Positions 42,245-51,876 of a stretch of 64,000 nt of DNA are shown here, in pieces; position 1 is the stretch's first letter, and every line of letters begins with the position of its first letter. Under the pieces are notes generated by a model. It had not been told where the DNA came from. It searched no databases and saw only the letters and a list, made by a program, of their open reading frames with translations. The position numbers were made by a program, and so were the translations under genes. Origin of the DNA: Symbiodinium natans (lineage: Eukaryota > Sar > Dinophyceae > Suessiales > Symbiodiniaceae); contig CAJNDS010002734.1 in NCBI GenBank assembly GCA_905221605.1, forward strand, positions 965,779 through 1,029,778, written 5' to 3'.

Positions 42245-43057
42245 CTGTGCTGGTTTTTCTGATTTACCGTATTACTAGTACTCTAGGCCTTAAACCCTAA
42301 ACCCTGAACCCTATTGCCCCCTTGCTGGTACTATTGCGTCATGGCTCCTTCATGGAGTAGGAAGTTGTGATCCTGGACCTGAAATGCGGAGGGCGGAGCC
42401 CCGGCAAACATCTTCCGAAGCCGAACGGAAGACCAGTTCCCAAACCCCAATGGGATCAAGTTGAGGGTGTAGGGTGTAGGGGTGTAGGGCATCACGCTTT
42501 CAGTGTTGGTTATGGGGTTCAGGGTTTAATTAGCGAATTTGCGTGAAGCAGCAAGAGTCAGTCCAAGCGGCCTGGTGAGCATTTCCTAAAGCAGGGGGTA
42601 CCCCGTTTATTCCCCAAATAGAATAGAATCCCCTTACAGGGACCCCCCAAAAACGGGTACCCCTATTTCGGAAACCCCCTGGTTAGCTGAGGCTCGTCCG
42701 CCTGTGTGATCGCTCGTTCTCCTCGAAGCACGTGGCCTCCATCTACGCCCTGGCCCCCTGGCAGTGGGTGATCGCGGAGTGAGAGTGGTCTACCGGCGCT
42801 TTTCAAGATGCCTAAGCCCCTAGTCGAACTCCCCGAACACCCTAAAGCCCTAAACACCCTTAACACACATACCGAACACCCTAAAGCCCTGAACACACAC
42901 ACACAAAAAAAAAAAAAAACATGAAACCAAAAAAGCAACACCCCCAGAGCCCCAAATGCCTCCAAGGCCAAGAAGCCCAACCCCGACTACCGGGGTGCCA
43001 GGGGCCCAAGGGGCCTCAAGTACCCCGAGTTCTGCGAGGCCTTCCAAGCGCTCTGAG
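36837..43057 (+). CDS. long multi-exon unrecognised protein(s), stop at 43057
   Basis: Exons include ~37090-37158 (RARANSRRSAQAQLLG), 38205-38279 (LEEVRSKLSMNDVHQSLGSK), ~38379-38440 (DLECMAGLLTGSYQPTT), ~38543-38613 (VQSFENHQEDDSHKSATRET), ~38742-38810 (NGIINGRESIEYSLPPHRWL), 39255-39329 (AVGNAKGGEARQRTDEAALQ), ~39549-39697, 39811-39861 (VSRPRLASKPHWKR), ~39930-39972 (VVEQSLARALESLK), 40045-40129 (LRQFFEVMLRAAIAWGGTET), 40321-40376 (MQLFGRACRSIPNPMEAP, G|GTGAGC), ~40559-40663 (CDAVRRFAVDVIAERLLRPP), ~40758-40828, ~41094-41218 (RYYDTLLRHKKTLQEAPK), ~41787-41868 (FGYSETAFQRLAQLRGQIQ), 42361-~42456 (EVVILDLKCGGRSPGKHLPK), 42692-42778 (SSKHVASIYALAPWQWVIAE; GA|GTGAGA) and 42948-43057 (PRGLKYPEFCEAFQAL, TGA). 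Phase fits 42778/42948. Charged and helical; no family recognised; several genes may be merged. Confidence 0.55.
37215..37325. repeat. short-motif element (family Q)
   Basis: GTTATATGGACCCTTGTAA at left and TTACATAAGGGGACCATAAG at right partly pair; an inner TATGGTCCCTTACC also pairs with GGGGACCATA. A single copy, between TTTAGGG tracts. Confidence 0.5.
38030..38147. repeat. inverted-repeat element (family R)
   Basis: CTTACAAGGAGGGATAC and GGCCCCTCCTTGTAGGG are inverted ends. The interior (GACTTATAACC / GGGCTCTTATAATTC) resembles family B units. It lies between TTTAGGG-type tracts upstream of exon 38205. Confidence 0.65.
39022..39247. mobile_element. introner family E with 8-bp target duplication, split by CCCTAAA tract
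   Basis: The element (GTGGGATGTTCCCCC ... GGGGAACATCCCAA) is flanked by GCCGCAGG at 39014-39021 and 39248-39255. Inside, a CCCTAAA tract (39115-39233) interrupts the right arm and is itself flanked by GGGGAACA at 39107-39114 and 39234-39241. The right GCCGCAG supplies the acceptor of exon 39255. The flanking frame reads FRATPQ|DPLPAV if the insertion is removed. Confidence 0.85.
39331..39416. repeat. TTTAGGG tract, 12 perfect units
   Basis: It begins immediately at the end of exon 39255-39329 (TCGG|GGTTTAGGG), so the donor GT is within the first unit. Confidence 0.95.
40219..40320. repeat. introner family A, copy 7
   Basis: Reverse orientation: GGGTTTCCGAAATTCGGGG at left, TATTTTCGTCAACCCCC at right. 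The final CCCCCAG is directly followed by exon 40321 (ATG CAG CTT TTT), so the element end supplies the acceptor. Confidence 0.8.
40830..40933. repeat. introner family C, copy 5
   Basis: CCAATTGCTTAAGAACCCCC and GGGGGTTCTTAAGCAAATAG form long inverted ends. The interior GGTAATATAGGGATTACTA is shared with the copy at 13795. It follows the exon ending LTPSD at about 40828. Confidence 0.85.
41372..41460. repeat. inverted-repeat element (family N), copy 2
   Basis: CATTAACCCCCCCCACCCCC and GGGGAGGGGGGGGTTAACATG pair. The centre AGTACAGAACTATGATAGG resembles copy 1 (30842). It follows an open piece (ILELHWPVFAMVLP), probably an exon. Confidence 0.7.
42190..42242. repeat. (CTA)n microsatellite
   Basis: About 17 CTA triplets in an otherwise unique stretch (41940-42290) that holds no supported exon. 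Confidence 0.95.
42593..42681. repeat. introner family A, copy 8 (left end truncated)
   Basis: It starts GGGGGTACCCCGTTTATTCC, lacking the GTTTACGAAAATA end, and finishes ACCCCTATTTCGGAAACCCCC ten bases before the acceptor GCTGAG of exon 42692. Confidence 0.7.
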
Positions 43058-43390
43058 GGGTTTTGGGGTTTAAGCGTTTAGGGTTCGGGGTTTAGGGTTA
43101 AGGGGGTTTAAGGGTTTGATAGGGAAAAGAGGGTTTAGGGTTTAGGGGGTTTAAGGGTTTAGGGGTTTCAGGGGGTTTAGGGGCTTTGGGGGGTGAGGGC
43201 TCTAGATGTTCAATTTCTCACAGTCACGATGGTCTTGGTCGCTCCCCTGTTTGAATGCCATGGAAAATGAACGGATCCTAAACCTTAAGCCCTAAATTCT
43301 AAACCCTAAACCCTAAACCCTAAACCCTAAACCCTAAACCCTAAACCCTAAACCCTAAACCCTAAACCCTAAACCCTAAACCTCGCAGGC

Positions 43391-44288
43391 CGTGGGTCGG
43401 CTGGCAAGTGTGTGGTCTCGCAACGGCCGCACACCGGCCTGCTGTCCGAGGGAGGCGCGGGCAGAAGACCTCTACTCAACTCGGGTTAGGGTTTAGGGTT
43501 TAGGGTTTAGGGTTTAGGGTTTAGGGTTTAGGGTTTAGGGTTTAGGGTTTAGGGTTTAGGGTTTAGGGTTTAGGGTTTAGGGTGCAACCCTATGCCTCCT
43601 GCCACTTGGCAACCTCTGTCACTCCAATATGGGGTTTCCGAGATTAGGGGTACCTTACTGGGGTCCTTAGTACAAGGGAACCCTACTATGTTGGGGGTTT
43701 ACATGTCAGGGGCCCCCTCAACCCTAAACCCTAAACCCTAAACCCTAAACCCTAAACCCTAAACCCTTGGGGGCCGGCGGGGTTTACATGTTGGTGGGGG
43801 CCCCCGATTTTCGTACACCCCGATATCACGCACCTCAGACACCCTAAACCCTAAACCCTAAACCCTAAACCCTACACCCTAAACCCTAAACCCTAAACCT
43901 TAAACCCTGCGGCGCCAGGATGGCTCCACCCACGACCGGGGCTGGCCCCCGCAGCCCCAGGTGGGGCGGCCCGCGGCTTGGCTGACTCTTTCTAGGGTTT
44001 GGGGTTTAGGGCTTATAGCGGTTTAGGGTTTAGGACTTAGGGTTTAGGGTTTGGGGGTTTAGGGGTTTAGGGGTTTAGGGGTTTAGGGGTTTAGGGGTTT
44101 AGGGTTTAGGGTTTAGGGTTTAGGGTTTAGGGTCTGCCAAACTGTCAAGGACCCAAGCAGACCAGGATTTAGATGGTGTCGCCCCTGAGGTGCGGGAGAA
44201 GGCCATGGCCTCTCGCCTGGATGGCTTCGTGGCCCGCCTGGCGCTGCGCATGAAGCCTTCCGCCAGGGCCAGCGCCGTGATCCTGTGA
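43391..44288 (+). CDS. three exons of an unrecognised protein, stop at 44288
   Basis: Exons: ~43391-43485 (LASVWSRNGRTPACCPREAR; then G|GTTAGGG), 43924-43965 (DGSTHDRGWPPQPQ, CAG|GTGGGG) and 44173-44288 (APEVREKAMASRLDGFVARL, RMKPSARASAVIL, TGA). The first two have CCCTAAA upstream and TTTAGGG downstream. The third follows a 20-unit TTTAGGG/TTTAGGGG tract. The terminal exon is a basic helix. No family recognised. A family D element follows the stop. Confidence 0.55.
43631..43822. repeat. introner family A, copy 9, split by CCCTAAA tract
   Basis: Left part GGGGTTTCCGAGATTAGGGG and right end CGATTTTCGTACACCCC are the inverted ends. The right arm is interrupted at 43719-43767 by a CCCTAAA tract, and about 25 bp of the arm (GGGGTTTACATGT...GGGCCCCC) is present on both sides (43693-43718 and 43779-43805). 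Confidence 0.8.
44045..44133. repeat. tract with amplified variant TTTAGGGG
   Basis: Six consecutive octamers TTTAGGGG are followed by five canonical TTTAGGG units, showing local spread of a length variant. Confidence 0.9.
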
Positions 44289-44290
44289 CA

Positions 44291-44432
44291 AGCCAGCATG
44301 GGCTATGATACCCGATGACCCTTTGAAATGGGCCCTTTATAGGGTTGATTTCTACCCGATAACCCCTTAAAAAGGCCCTTCATAGGGTTGACTGTAGGGA
44401 TGATAGGGCCGAATCGCCCATCCTGGAAAGGC
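44291..44432. repeat. introner family D, internally duplicated copy
   Basis: Outer ends CCAGCATGGGCTATGATA and GCCGAATCGCCCATCCTGG. Inside, the block CCCTTTGAAATGGGCCC...TATAGGGTTGATT and then CCCCTTAAAAAGGCCC...CATAGGGTTGACT is repeated, so one half of the element has been tandemly duplicated. It starts three bases after the TGA at 44288. Confidence 0.8.
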
Positions 44433-44734
44433 TGAGAAGGCCAGGCTCTTGCGGCCTAACGCCCAAGTGCGAAGGCCCTTGGCACGCTTGTTAATGAACG
44501 TCGTTTGCTCTTCCCCCACGTTGGCTTGATGTCTGCACGCCCCAAATGCTGGAGTTTCACTGCCATCTTGGGCCCAGCGGCTTTGCAAAGAATCCATGGC
44601 ACAGCGCAGCAGTCAATGGCGTGAAGAGCCTTGTGCGATCAACTGCACTGAGCTGAACACTTGTTCATGGCGCCTCTATAGATACGAATACGACTGGTAG
44701 CAATAGTCGGCCATACCGCCATAGTAGCAGCCAT

Positions 44735-46366
44735 CGAAATAAGTAGCTGCCCCAACCCCGCCGCCCTCTCTGCACTCCATGCCCGCGTCACGCATCTGTG
44801 TGACTACTGCGCTGGCGTGGTCGAACCCACCGAAGGTGTGTTCGACCCGTGGCTGCAACGACTAAAAGGCTCTCGAGGGTTTGTAGTTTGTAGGGTTTCT
44901 GGGTTTCTGGGGTTTCAGGTTTAGGGGTAGTCCAGTGAGTAGGATTTGAACCCTAAACCCCTGTAAATCCTCAACCCCTTTAAACCCAACCCCCGATAAA
45001 CCCTATAAACCCAACACACCTCCTATACCCTACAAACCCTTTAAAGCCTCTATAACCCCCTATAAAACCCTAGAAACCCAAAACTCCCAAGCTTCAACTT
45101 TTGCATCTCGGGCACCCGAGCCCTGGAATGCTGCAGGCCAGAAGTGTGAGAACGAAGATGGGCACAATGTGTGCATCTATGGAGGTCGGGCAGGGTTAGG
45201 GTTTAGGGTTTAGGGTTTAGGGTTTAGGGTTTAGGGTTTAGGGTTTAGGGTTCAGGGTCTGCTGGCTGTTGCGGATTTTCGTAGGCTCACCCAGGAATCG
45301 GTTTCAGAGAGTCTCTCTAGATGTCACGCGCGGGAGCCGGTGCCCGGCCGGTAGCCGAAGTGCAAGGATTCTCGTTTGATGTTTGAGGCATTTTGAGGCC
45401 GAACCCCAAACCCTCAACCCTTCAACCCCAAACCCTAAACCCCAAACCCCAAACCCCAAACTCAACCTCCTGTCTTGCTCGTATGTGATCTGCCCCTATG
45501 GCCCTATGTCTAAGCAGGAGAACGATGCGTCAACGGCCGCTGTGTGGGCACAGTCCTTGGGCTTGTCCGAGAGCGTTGCCGCAGATCACGTGGGTATATT
45601 CGTCCTTTAAGAGTCTAAGTTCGGGTCCGTGCTGATTGTGCTTGTTGTAAGGGTGCTGTATTGGATACTGTTATACGCGGTACCCAAAAGGGGGGAGAAT
45701 TACCCATATGTGGCTGTGCTGTGGACCATGGCATGTCATGCGGCTTCGTCATCTTGTGCACGTGCTGTCCAGGCTTTGGCACCAACGTTGCTTGTTGGGA
45801 TGGGCTTCGCTCTCGGCAAACCGGACGCCATTGAACGTCGCACGGTTTCTGCACAAGCTTCGCATGTAAGGTATCAAGAAGGACGCGACCTGGATTGTCA
45901 AAAGGGATGGTGCGCCCCTTTGCATGTGAGCGTTCCCGCTCATTCACGGCGCCCCTGGACACTGTCATAATGTGTACTGTTTAGGCTGTTTTTCGGATGT
46001 GTTGAGGTGTTCATGGTAGTTGGGGCATGTCAGGTACTGTCTGAGGGCCGTTTGCGTGCCGCGACCTTGGCCAATGTCGTCGTGTCATCGCATGCACGTA
46101 TCGGCGCTCTCTCTCTCTCTCTCTCTCTCGTTCTCCCCTCCTCTCCCTCTCTCTCCCTTTCTCTCCCTCTCCCTCTCTCCCTCTCTCTTCTCTCCCTCTC
46201 TCTCTCGCTCGCTCGTCGCTTTGCGTTACCTTGCCCAATATCAGACGCAATTGCTGTCGAATGCACAAAGCAAATTGGAAGTGGATGCTAAGTACCTCCC
46301 TTCTGAAGTGCAGCAACACAGGGATGACTTGTCAAGACCCCATCTTCCCTCAGCGGCTTGCAAAAA
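44735..46366 (+). CDS. exon cluster, unrecognised, partly hydrophobic
   Basis: Exons: ~44740-44872 (LSALHARVTHLCDYCAGVVE), ~45120-45176 (KCENEDGHNVCIYG), ~45290-45351 (ESVSESLSRCHAREPVPG, CG|GTAGCC), 45518-45589 (ASTAAVWAQSLGLSESVAAD, CAC|GTGGGT), 45774-45866 (LAPTLLVGMGFALGKPDAIE then RRTVSAQASH, CAT|GTAAGG), ~46036-46100 (LSEGRLRAATLANVVVS) and ~46246-46366 (QLLSNAQSKLEVDAKYLPSE; acceptor preceded by a 100-bp CT tract). Exon 45774 has a membrane-like segment. Cys spacing in the first two exons suggests an extracellular or metal-binding piece. Not recognised. Confidence 0.5.
46110..46215. repeat. (CT)n-rich polypyrimidine tract
   Basis: About 100 bp of CT/CCCT/TCTC repeats end 31 bp upstream of the acceptor ATATCAG at 46245; it can act as an extreme polypyrimidine tract. 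Confidence 0.9.
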
Positions 46367-46545
46367 GTACCTGTTCATGGGCCCTTACAAGTGGGGGTAC
46401 ACTGGGGTTCTAAGTTAGTTCTAAGTACCCTAAATATAAGGTTTTCACCAGAATTAGCCTAAACCCTAAACCCGAAACCCGAAACCCTAAACCCTAAACC
46501 CTAAACCCTAAACCCTAAACCCTAAACCCTACTGCTAAGCACCCG

Positions 46546-49500
46546 AATAAGCCTCCAAGCAAGGCCCCAGCTCCCGCGCGAACACAGCTGTCGGGGAGAG
46601 CATCCGCACGAGCACCTCCTCGGCATGGCTGGGGGTTTAGGGTTTAGGGTTTAGGGTTTCGTTTAGGGTTGAGGGTTTAGGGTTTAGGGTCATAATGGGG
46701 TTTAGGGTTGAGGGTTCAGGGTTCCAGATACTTGCGGCCCAAACGAACCGTAAGAGTGGGATCGAATACCCTCTGAAGAGCTGCCATTTTTTTGTTCCTT
46801 CTGAAGGTGAGCTGTGAGCTGCAAACAGTGTGTTTAGATTAGGGTTGAGGGTTTAGGGTTTAGGGTTTAGGGTTTAGGGTTCAGGGTTTAGGGCCTAAGT
46901 TTAGGGTGTAAGTTTCAGGGTTTAGGGTTTAGGGTTCAGGGTTCAGGGTTTAGGGTTTAAGGTTTACGGTGGGCGCAGGTGCCTGCAGGGCCACCTATGC
47001 AACCTGGCCGCGGCGAGCCGCGGCCTGGGCTGCTGGCAGGGTTTAGGGTTTAGGGTTAGGGTTTAGGGTTTAGGGTTTAGGGCTTAGGGCTTAGGGCTTA
47101 GGGTTTAGGGTTTAGGGTCTAGGGTTTAGGGTTAGCGCGGGCGGTCGCAGCACGAGCCGGTGGGATACGCTGGGATCATGGCATGGTAGCCCCGTGGTAC
47201 CCTTTTCCTTTCCTTGGTTCAAGGCTCCCTCATAAAGGAACCAACCCCAAAAAGGGTGGGTGCCCTCATTATGATTATCATTCTTACTACTAATATTATT
47301 ATTACAATTATCTTGATATGGTTACTGGGCTACCAAGACAAGAATGACTGAGCTTTTAGCCCCCCTGCGCCACGATGGCAGGACTTGGCGAAACACACAG
47401 CCTCACGAGCCCAACACCTAATCCTTGTAGGGGATGTTGTTTAAAAGAAAACTCTCTATTGCAAATAGGGAGCCGTGGTTGGCTTTGGGGAGTTGTTGTG
47501 GTGGCGCCTCGAGGACCCCAGTGCGTCGCCGAGTATTCCCTCGAGCCCGGGGCCGGGCCCTTGGGGGGGAATTTCGAGAATTTAGCAGTACCCCAAAACC
47601 TGATTCTTTGTAGGTTACCCCCTTACATACCCCAAATGGAGGGCAGTGCCCCGTATATGGTACCCCTTACCCCAAACATAGTATGCTCCCCTTTGTATGG
47701 TAGCCCCCTTACCCCGATACGAAGGGATGAAAGGGGGCCCTTTCCTACAACAGTACAGTCGCTGGGTTTGCACAGAAAGCGCCCTTCGGCAGGTTGCCAG
47801 AGCAAGTGATGGTTGGCAGGTTTGCTAGGGGCTTAGGGTTTGGGGTTTTGGTTCAAGGGATGAACGCTCGTACCCCTAAGGTTGTACCCCAAAAGGTTCA
47901 TGGCCCTTGTATGCCCTAGGGATCCTTAACAAGGGGCCCCAAAACCCAAGGGTACAACCTTAAGGGTCCAAGGTAGAACCCCTAAAGGTTTAACCACCTG
48001 CTCTACAGAGGTGGCCAGCAGTGATCGCCGACTCTGCAAGTCGTCACATCTGGACACGCGCAGCGCGCCCGGCCTTGTGCTTCTCTGTCTCCCAAAACCC
48101 AAAACCCCAAAACCCCAGACCCTAAACCCTAAACCCTAAACCCTAAACCCAGCAAGTCGAGGAGGTAAACGCGTTGGGCATACACTGGCTGCTGGCACCT
48201 ATAGATGGCTACTGCCAATGGAACTCAGGAACAATGGAGTGCGCAGAGGTGCCTCTGTACGACAGCAGCGGCCGGCATCCCAGACGTGGCTGTGTCTGCC
48301 CCAACACGAACATACGAGTCACGAGCGTCTTGCTAAGTCGGAGCTCCACGTCCCACGTTTGAAAATCCAGGTGGTGAGTGCATGTCAGCGGCCGCCTGTG
48401 CCACGAGCTCATTTCTGACGGCTTCGATTTGTGGCATTGAGGTTTACCGATGGGGAAGGAGTTTCATCATTTTGCACTGTAGTGTTCCTTCATGAGGACA
48501 CAATGCAATAGTCTGCGCAGCGCCCGTTTCGGATAGTGCAGCCATGTACTCGTACCGACTTTGTGTGCAACTCAGTTTTTTTGGCGGCTTTGTGTGGCGC
48601 CAACCTGCCGAGGCAACATAGGCCCAATAAGCACTGTTGGTTTAACCCCCAACATGCGATGCCGGCAGATACGGTCGGCTCGCTCAAGCCTGCTCCCTGC
48701 CATTCTCTGCACTTGAGTGGGCTGAAGGTTCGTGCAGATGGCACAACAGGCGAGTGCAAGTGCAAACGCCCGAAGCCCGGTGAGAGCTAGCAAGCAGATG
48801 TTGTTGGTATAAGCATGCCTTCTTTGGCTTGTACTACACTTTGATATAACTTTCATCGGAACGCACTAAGCTGACATCGTTGCAGATAGTATCTTCTGTA
48901 CCCCTTCCCGCCCGATGAAGCGACTCTGAGGAGCGGGGCAGCCAGGAGAGTCCTGAAACCCTAAACCCTAAACCCTTTTAGGGTTTAGGGTCCCTGTGGC
49001 CTGCAGACGCTCAGCTGAGAGTCCACATGGCTTGTGCTGATCTTCGATTCGGATTGGAAGTTGCCTTGGCCAATGACCTTCAATCTCTCAGTGAACAAGT
49101 GCTGATAATTCTAACATATATATGTATACATATATATATGTATACATATACATACGTATATACATATATATATATGCATATGTATATATATATATAAATA
49201 ATTTTCACATATACATATAGTGTGTACCATGTACATGCCTGACACAGTGCACGAGTCGTAGCGTGCAAGCAAGGCTGGTGGGACGGCGTCAGCTTGCCGG
49301 GCTACTGCGAGCTGCCCTGCTCCCAGAAGGCTTGTGTGGTTCATCTCCAAGTCGAAGTGCGCGGAAAGCATTCTGCCTGCTTTGCAGCGGTGTTCGACTG
49401 CAACGGACATAATTTTGTGGCCAGATTATAACAATTCCCGGGCAGATGTCAGAGGGAGGGAAGTCTTCGTCACTCGCATGAAGCTTAAGCTTATGAAGGC

Positions 49501-50931
49501 CCTAACCCTAAACCCTAACCCTACACCCTACACCCTAATTTAGAAACCCTTTGGAGCGAGTCCGAGTCACTGAGGCTCGTCCCCGATTTGCAGCAGCCCT
49601 CTTCGGCTGAGTTCCGGCGCTATGCCTTGCAAGGCCCCAGGGTATGTATATATATATATATACACACATACATATAGAAACAGATTCTATATATATATAT
49701 ATATATATATTATACATGTATGTGTATATGTACGCTGCATATATCAAAAAGCGTGGAATAGGGTTTACGATCTTCCACCCCCCCCCCCCCCCCCCCGCCG
49801 GCGGCCGCGGTGTGGTTGGGGGAGGGTTGGGGGGTTTAGGGTTTAGGGTTTAATTCAGGTTTAGGGTTTAGGGTTTGGGGAGGGGGGTTTAGGGTTTAGG
49901 GGAGGGGCGGGGGACAAGCGAACCGCGAGACGCGATCATACATACAAATGTATATACGTAATACATATATATATAGATATGTACAATACATAGCGAGATG
50001 CTCACACACATATGTGTGTGTATATATACATATATATGTATATATTTGCATTTATTCATTTATTTAATCCAATTTATGTATTTTCCCAGTTATTTGTTCA
50101 TGTATATGCAGGTATGTATGCTCAGTACAGCCTTCTCTGGCTTCCAAGAAGCCGCCGCAGTCGTAACTCACTTTGCCTCTTCGCATCTCTGCATAATATG
50201 TGTATAAACAAATGTACGTATATTGGTATGTACATACACGTATATACGCACATATTGTATATGTCTGTAAATGTATGCTTTTGTTGCCGTTGCTTCGAGC
50301 CCAACCGGCCAGGGTGCCATCACGATTGGCCTGAAGCCCCTGGCCTAGAGGGCTGGGATGGGCTGGGATTTTCAGTGCGTATGGGCCATACCTGGCAAGC
50401 AGTTGACCGCACATCCGACATGCAGAGCCTCGGCTGTGCAGGGTGCGGAAACCCGCGCAAGCACATGGGAAGCGCGTGACGTAGCAAAGCCCCTCAGACG
50501 TCCCAGGCAAGATGTGCCGCGGAGCTTGACAAGCTGGGTCTGCTGGAGCTGGCGCGGGGGGAAAAGCTCACAAATCTTGAACTTCTCCGTCCTAAAACCC
50601 GAAAAAATCCCTAAAAACCCTAAGTTATAAGCCCTAAACCCTAAACCAAAAACCCTAAGTCCATAAGCCCTAAACCCTAAACCAAACAAGCCCGCATCCC
50701 CCAGCATGCAGCTCTGGGAGGTCCATCGCGAGCGACAAGCAACTGCAGACCCGACTCGCAATGCTCGGCAGCCCAGTGTGCATATCTCCTACACGTATCT
50801 ACACGCTTAGATAGCACGATAGACAGAGAGAATGGGGATTGTACAGGTGTGTGTGTGTGTGAATATAGTAATAGAAACTTTGCAGTATCATGTACGTGCG
50901 TATATCAAATTTATCACACATATATGTATAC

Positions 50932-50963
<32 letters not shown>

Positions 50964-51768
50964 TTACCGAATTAAATGTAGGTCTGTAACAGTATATGTA
51001 CATGTATATATATATATATACATGCACATGTGTGGTTCCTTATAAATATTGGGGGGTGTGTATATGCAAACATATATATATATATATACACACATATATT
51101 ATGGGATGTTCCCTTTGGGGTTCAAGCTACTTCACAGAATGTATGTACATGCATGCATCACTCTATAACTTGCAATTCTTGTTGCACCAAGACCTGCACT
51201 TGCTACGAAACAAAGGGTTGAGGGTTTAGGATTTTGGGTTTAGGGTTTTAGGTTTCGGGTTTAGGGTTCGGAATTTGGGGTTTGGGGGTTTAAGGTCCTT
51301 GAGGACTCTGAGGCAGGTTTTTTTAAACACCTCCAGCGTACTCCTAAACCCTAAACCCTAAACCCTAAACCCTAAACCCTAAAGGTGCCCGAGTGTGCCC
51401 ACGACATCATGTGGCTCGCCCAGCAACTGGCAGATGACATGTGGCTGGAATCCGATCTCTGGGGGTTCAGGGTTTAGGTTTAGGGTTTAGAGGGTTTGTA
51501 GGGTTTATTATAGGGTTTATAGGGCTTGTAGGGCTTGAAGGGTTTGTAGGGTTTATGTGGTTTAGAGGGTATTGTAGGGTTTGTAGGCTTTGTAGGGCTT
51601 AGGGTTGAAGGTAATCCTGTGCCACGTGCTGTTTTCACTACCCGCGAGACAAGGGTACTACAGGGCAGAGATGCGTCGAATGCATCGGTCCTAGAAGCAG
51701 CGGGACTTTCCTTCCATTTCCCCCTGGCTTGCGCTGAAGAAGCTTACATGACATTCATCTCAACTTAA
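46546..51768 (+). CDS. long exon cluster including Cys-rich segments, stop at 51768
   Basis: Exons: 46546-~46631 (KPPSKAPAPARTQLSGRASA), ~46727-46778 (ILAAQTNRKSGIEYPL), ~46985-47038 (LCNLAAASRGLGCW), 47151-47187 (HEPVGYAGIMAW|GTAGCC), ~47360-47428, ~47510-47586 (CVAEYSLEPGAGPLGGNFEN), ~47777-47818 (FGRLPEQVMVG), ~48008-48088, ~48158-48341 (DGYCQWNSGTMECAEVPLYD, RRGCVCPNTN), ~48728-48781 (GECKCKRPKP|GTGAGA), ~49019-49099 (LRFGLEVALANDLQSLSEQ), ~49256-49329 (CKQGWWDG, GYCELPC), ~50300-50470, ~50509-50597 (LDKLGLLELARGEKLTNLEL), 50704-50777 (LWEVHRERQATADPTRN), 51386-51460 (CAHDIMWLAQQLADDMWLES) and ~51656-51768 (LEAAGLSFHFPLACAEEAYM, TAA). The C-x-C and C-x2-G-W motifs resemble EGF-like extracellular modules, but no named family is assigned. 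Several genes may be merged. Confidence 0.45.
47590..47740. repeat. intron element with repeated TACCCCTTACCCC blocks
   Basis: GTACCCCAAAACC..., GGTACCCCTTACCCCAAAC and AGCCCCCTTACCCCGATAC are three related blocks. Weak inverted symmetry. Single occurrence. Confidence 0.4.
47856..47995. repeat. repeat family G, copy 1 (intact)
   Basis: GTACCCCTAAGGTTGTACCC and GGGTACAACCTTAAGGGTCC are inverted arms around CATGGCCCTTGTATGCCC. The copy at 52852 has the same layout but carries an insertion. Confidence 0.75.
49100..50270. repeat. AT-rich microsatellites with TTTAGGG and poly-C
   Basis: (AT/GTATAC)n runs at 49115-49205, 49645-49740, 49945-50050 and 50215-50260, a 20-bp C run at 49777 and TTTAGGG units at 49830-49900. 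Apart from the exon at 49256-49329 I see no coding sequence. A similar run lies at 50920-51095. Confidence 0.8.
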
Positions 51769-51876
51769 GCATTTTCTATCGTATAGACTACACTGCACAC
51801 TATCCTATATGTAATATCAAGTGTGTATATATATATATACACATTTGTTTACAGTACGATATAATGCAGACCACAG

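Noticed and set aside
45774-45866. Bile-acid/sodium symporter-like exon
   Set aside because: The segment before and including ERRTVS recalls that family, but the diagnostic QN motif is not present, so I do not name it.
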